A DNA stretch of 8,701 nucleotides. Source: Nocardioidaceae bacterium (lineage in GTDB: Bacteria; Actinomycetota; Actinomycetes; Propionibacteriales; Nocardioidaceae). The translations under genes and the position numbers were made by a program. Location: the NCBI GenBank assembly GCA_025965395.1, contig JAOPXA010000193.1, positions 1 to 8,701 on the forward strand, read 5' to 3'. The stretch's first letter is position 1. Each line of letters begins with the position of its first letter. Below, piece by piece: positions 7,844-8,701 of this stretch. The notes beneath the pieces were generated by a model that did not search any database, was not told the origin of the DNA, and saw only the letters and a list, made by a program, of their open reading frames with translations.

Positions 7844-7851
7844 GCACTACG

Positions 7852-7881
7852 AGCCTACTCGCGCACTGTATTACCCTCCAA
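7852..7881 (-). promoter_or_regulatory. Putative promoter of the tkt-tal-pgi-zwf-opcA-pgl operon
   Basis: Read on the minus strand, TTGGAG (7881-7876) and TAGGCT (7857-7852) are separated by 18 nt. This resembles an actinobacterial housekeeping promoter (TTGAC-like and TAnnnT). Transcription would begin near 7845, leaving a leader of about 67 nt before the tkt GTG. An alternative pair is TGAACA (7893-7888) with TACAGT (7870-7865), spaced 17 nt. No other gap in the operon is large enough for an obvious promoter. Assigned by eye only. Confidence 0.4.
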
Positions 7882-7889
7882 CGGGGTTG

Positions 7890-7920
7890 TTCAGACGTGC
7901 CTGGGAGCGGCGGTTAGACT
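7890..7920 (+). promoter_or_regulatory. Putative ctaB promoter giving a leaderless transcript
   Basis: TAGACT at 7915-7920 matches the actinobacterial -10 pattern TAnnnT and ends 7 nt before the ctaB GTG, so the start codon would be the first or nearly first transcribed base. A weak -35 candidate is TTCAGA at 7890-7895, with a 19-nt spacer. The absence of a well-spaced Shine-Dalgarno before the GTG is consistent; the nearest purine-rich run, GGGAG at 7903-7907, is about 20 nt away. Confidence 0.4.
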
Positions 7921-7927
7921 GACCAGC

Positions 7928-8701
7928 GTGTCAGCCATCGAACCCGAGGTCCCCGTGGCGCTCACGGCAGATGAGCTCGATGAGGTTCGTCCGCCGCGGC
8001 CTGGCGGACCCAATCGCCGCGACGTCGTCATGGCCTACGTTGCGCTGACCAAGCCGCGCATCATCGAGCTGTTGCTGCTGACCACGATCCCGGTGATGTT
8101 CCTTGCCGATCTCGGTGTGCCGCCATTGGGCCTGGTGCTTGCGACCTTCGTCGGTGGAGCGTTGTCTGCGGGCAGCGCCAACGCACTCAACTGCGTGGTT
8201 GATGCCGATATCGATCAGCGGATGCGTCGGACGCGTCGTCGCCCGTTGCCGCTGCATTCGGTCACCTCGCGCAGCGCGCTTGTCTTCGGTCTGGTCCTCG
8301 GTGTGGTGTCGACCCTCTGGCTCGGATTGTTGGTCAACTGGCTGTCGTCGGCTCTGGCCCTGACCGCCAACGTCTTCTACGTCGTGGGCTACACGATGAT
8401 CCTCAAGCGTCGCACGAGTCAGAACATCGTGTGGGGCGGAGCGGCTGGCTGTTTTCCCGCGATGATCGGCTGGACGGCTGTCACAGGCAGCCTTGCATGG
8501 ACGCCCGTGGTGCTCTTTCTCATCGTCTTCTTCTGGACGCCTCCGCATTTCTGGGCTTTGGCGATCCGCTATCGCGAGGACTACGCCGCGGCCGACGTAC
8601 CGATGTTGCCCTCCGTTGCTCCGGCGACCGAGGTGGCCAAGCAGATCGTGATCTACTCGTACGTCATGGTTGCGACATCGCTCGTGTTGTGGCCAGTCGC
8701 T
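7928..8701 (+). CDS. ctaB: Protoheme IX farnesyltransferase (heme O synthase), N-terminal 258 residues (cut by window edge)
   Basis: CtaB (CyoE-type, UbiA superfamily) transfers a farnesyl group to heme b to make heme O, the precursor of heme A for cytochrome oxidases. It is an integral membrane enzyme. The visible 258 residues include [12 protein letters not shown] at 39-50, the Asp-rich prenyl-diphosphate/Mg site [15 protein letters not shown] at 88-102, [20 protein letters not shown] at 155-174, [13 protein letters not shown] at 201-213 and a second polar motif [13 protein letters not shown] at 216-228. Hydrophobic membrane segments lie at about 46-61, 66-86, 117-136, 140-157, 191-205 and 239-257. 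Full proteins are about 300 residues, so the C-terminus is missing. I chose GTG 7928 because the preceding segment lacks an in-frame ATG or GTG, the next strong methionine (residue 35) would trim the polar N-terminal tail, and a -10-like box sits 7 nt upstream. No Shine-Dalgarno is close by, which suggests a leaderless mRNA. It is divergent from tkt, a conserved actinobacterial arrangement. Confidence 0.96.
   Translation, partial: MSAIEPEVPVALTADELDEVRPPRPGGPNRRDVVMAYVALTKPRIIELLLLTTIPVMFLADLGVPPLGLVLATFVGGALSAGSANALNCVVDADIDQRMRRTRRRPLPLHSVTSRSALVFGLVLGVVSTLWLGLLVNWLSSALALTANVFYVVGYTMILKRRTSQNIVWGGAAGCFPAMIGWTAVTGSLAWTPVVLFLIVFFWTPPHFWALAIRYREDYAAADVPMLPSVAPATEVAKQIVIYSYVMVATSLVLWPVA

Larger units (their letters stand above)
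1..7845 (-). other. Pentose-phosphate operon tkt-tal-pgi-zwf-opcA-pgl
   Basis: Six genes run in the same direction with gaps of 21 and 3 nt followed by three 4-nt overlaps, and no stem-loop terminator is visible between them, so they are very probably co-transcribed from the promoter region upstream of tkt. Together they encode glucose-6-P/fructose-6-P interconversion, the first two oxidative steps and the two non-oxidative carbon-shuffling enzymes. The 3' end lies beyond the window. Confidence 0.85.

Noticed and set aside
7931..8548. Open frame of 205 codons on the minus strand, opposite ctaB
   Set aside because: The protein is low-complexity and charged with no known motif, while the plus strand clearly encodes a membrane prenyltransferase.
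1..8701. A new defence, mobile or otherwise undescribed system
   Set aside because: Every stretch longer than 150 nt is covered by a recognisable central-metabolism or heme-synthesis gene. No transposase, integrase, repeat array, tRNA or unexplained gene is visible.

Overview
The window is high-GC DNA from an actinobacterium. The evidence is OpcA (a glucose-6-phosphate dehydrogenase partner found in actinobacteria and cyanobacteria), a mycobacterial-type Zwf N-terminus, an atypical SIS-domain glucose-6-phosphate isomerase, GTG starts and 4-nt gene overlaps. The order ctaB / tkt-tal-(pgi)-zwf-opcA-pgl is the familiar actinobacterial pentose-phosphate locus, for example in Mycobacterium and Streptomyces. 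A member of the Nocardioidaceae or another Propionibacteriales lineage is my guess only; no rRNA or lineage marker is present.

Layout: from 7777 down to position 1, six genes lie head to tail on the minus strand: tkt (transketolase), tal (transaldolase), pgi (glucose-6-phosphate isomerase), zwf (glucose-6-phosphate dehydrogenase), opcA (its assembly/activation protein) and pgl (6-phosphogluconolactonase, cut by the left edge). Gaps are 21 nt (tkt-tal) and 3 nt (tal-pgi). The pgi/zwf, zwf/opcA and opcA/pgl junctions are 4-nt start/stop overlaps (GTGA, ATGA, ATGA). A 150-nt divergent intergenic region (7778-7927) separates the operon from ctaB, a heme O synthase gene on the plus strand that runs off the right edge.

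How the genes work together: PGI connects fructose-6-P with glucose-6-P. Zwf with OpcA oxidises glucose-6-P and makes NADPH, and Pgl hydrolyses the lactone. Tkt and Tal rearrange the sugar phosphates back to fructose-6-P and glyceraldehyde-3-P. The operon therefore encodes much of a pentose-phosphate cycle, although 6-phosphogluconate dehydrogenase is not in view. CtaB belongs to heme A/O supply for terminal oxidases and is a conserved neighbour rather than a pathway member.

I found no mobile element, CRISPR array, RNA gene or clearly new system. The points most worth checking are: tal and pgi in the same frame, separated only by TGA-CCT, so readthrough would give a Tal-PGI fusion of a type encoded as a single gene elsewhere; a probable leaderless ctaB transcript; alternative hairpins in the inferred tkt leader; and a rare TTA codon inside the NADP-binding motif of zwf.
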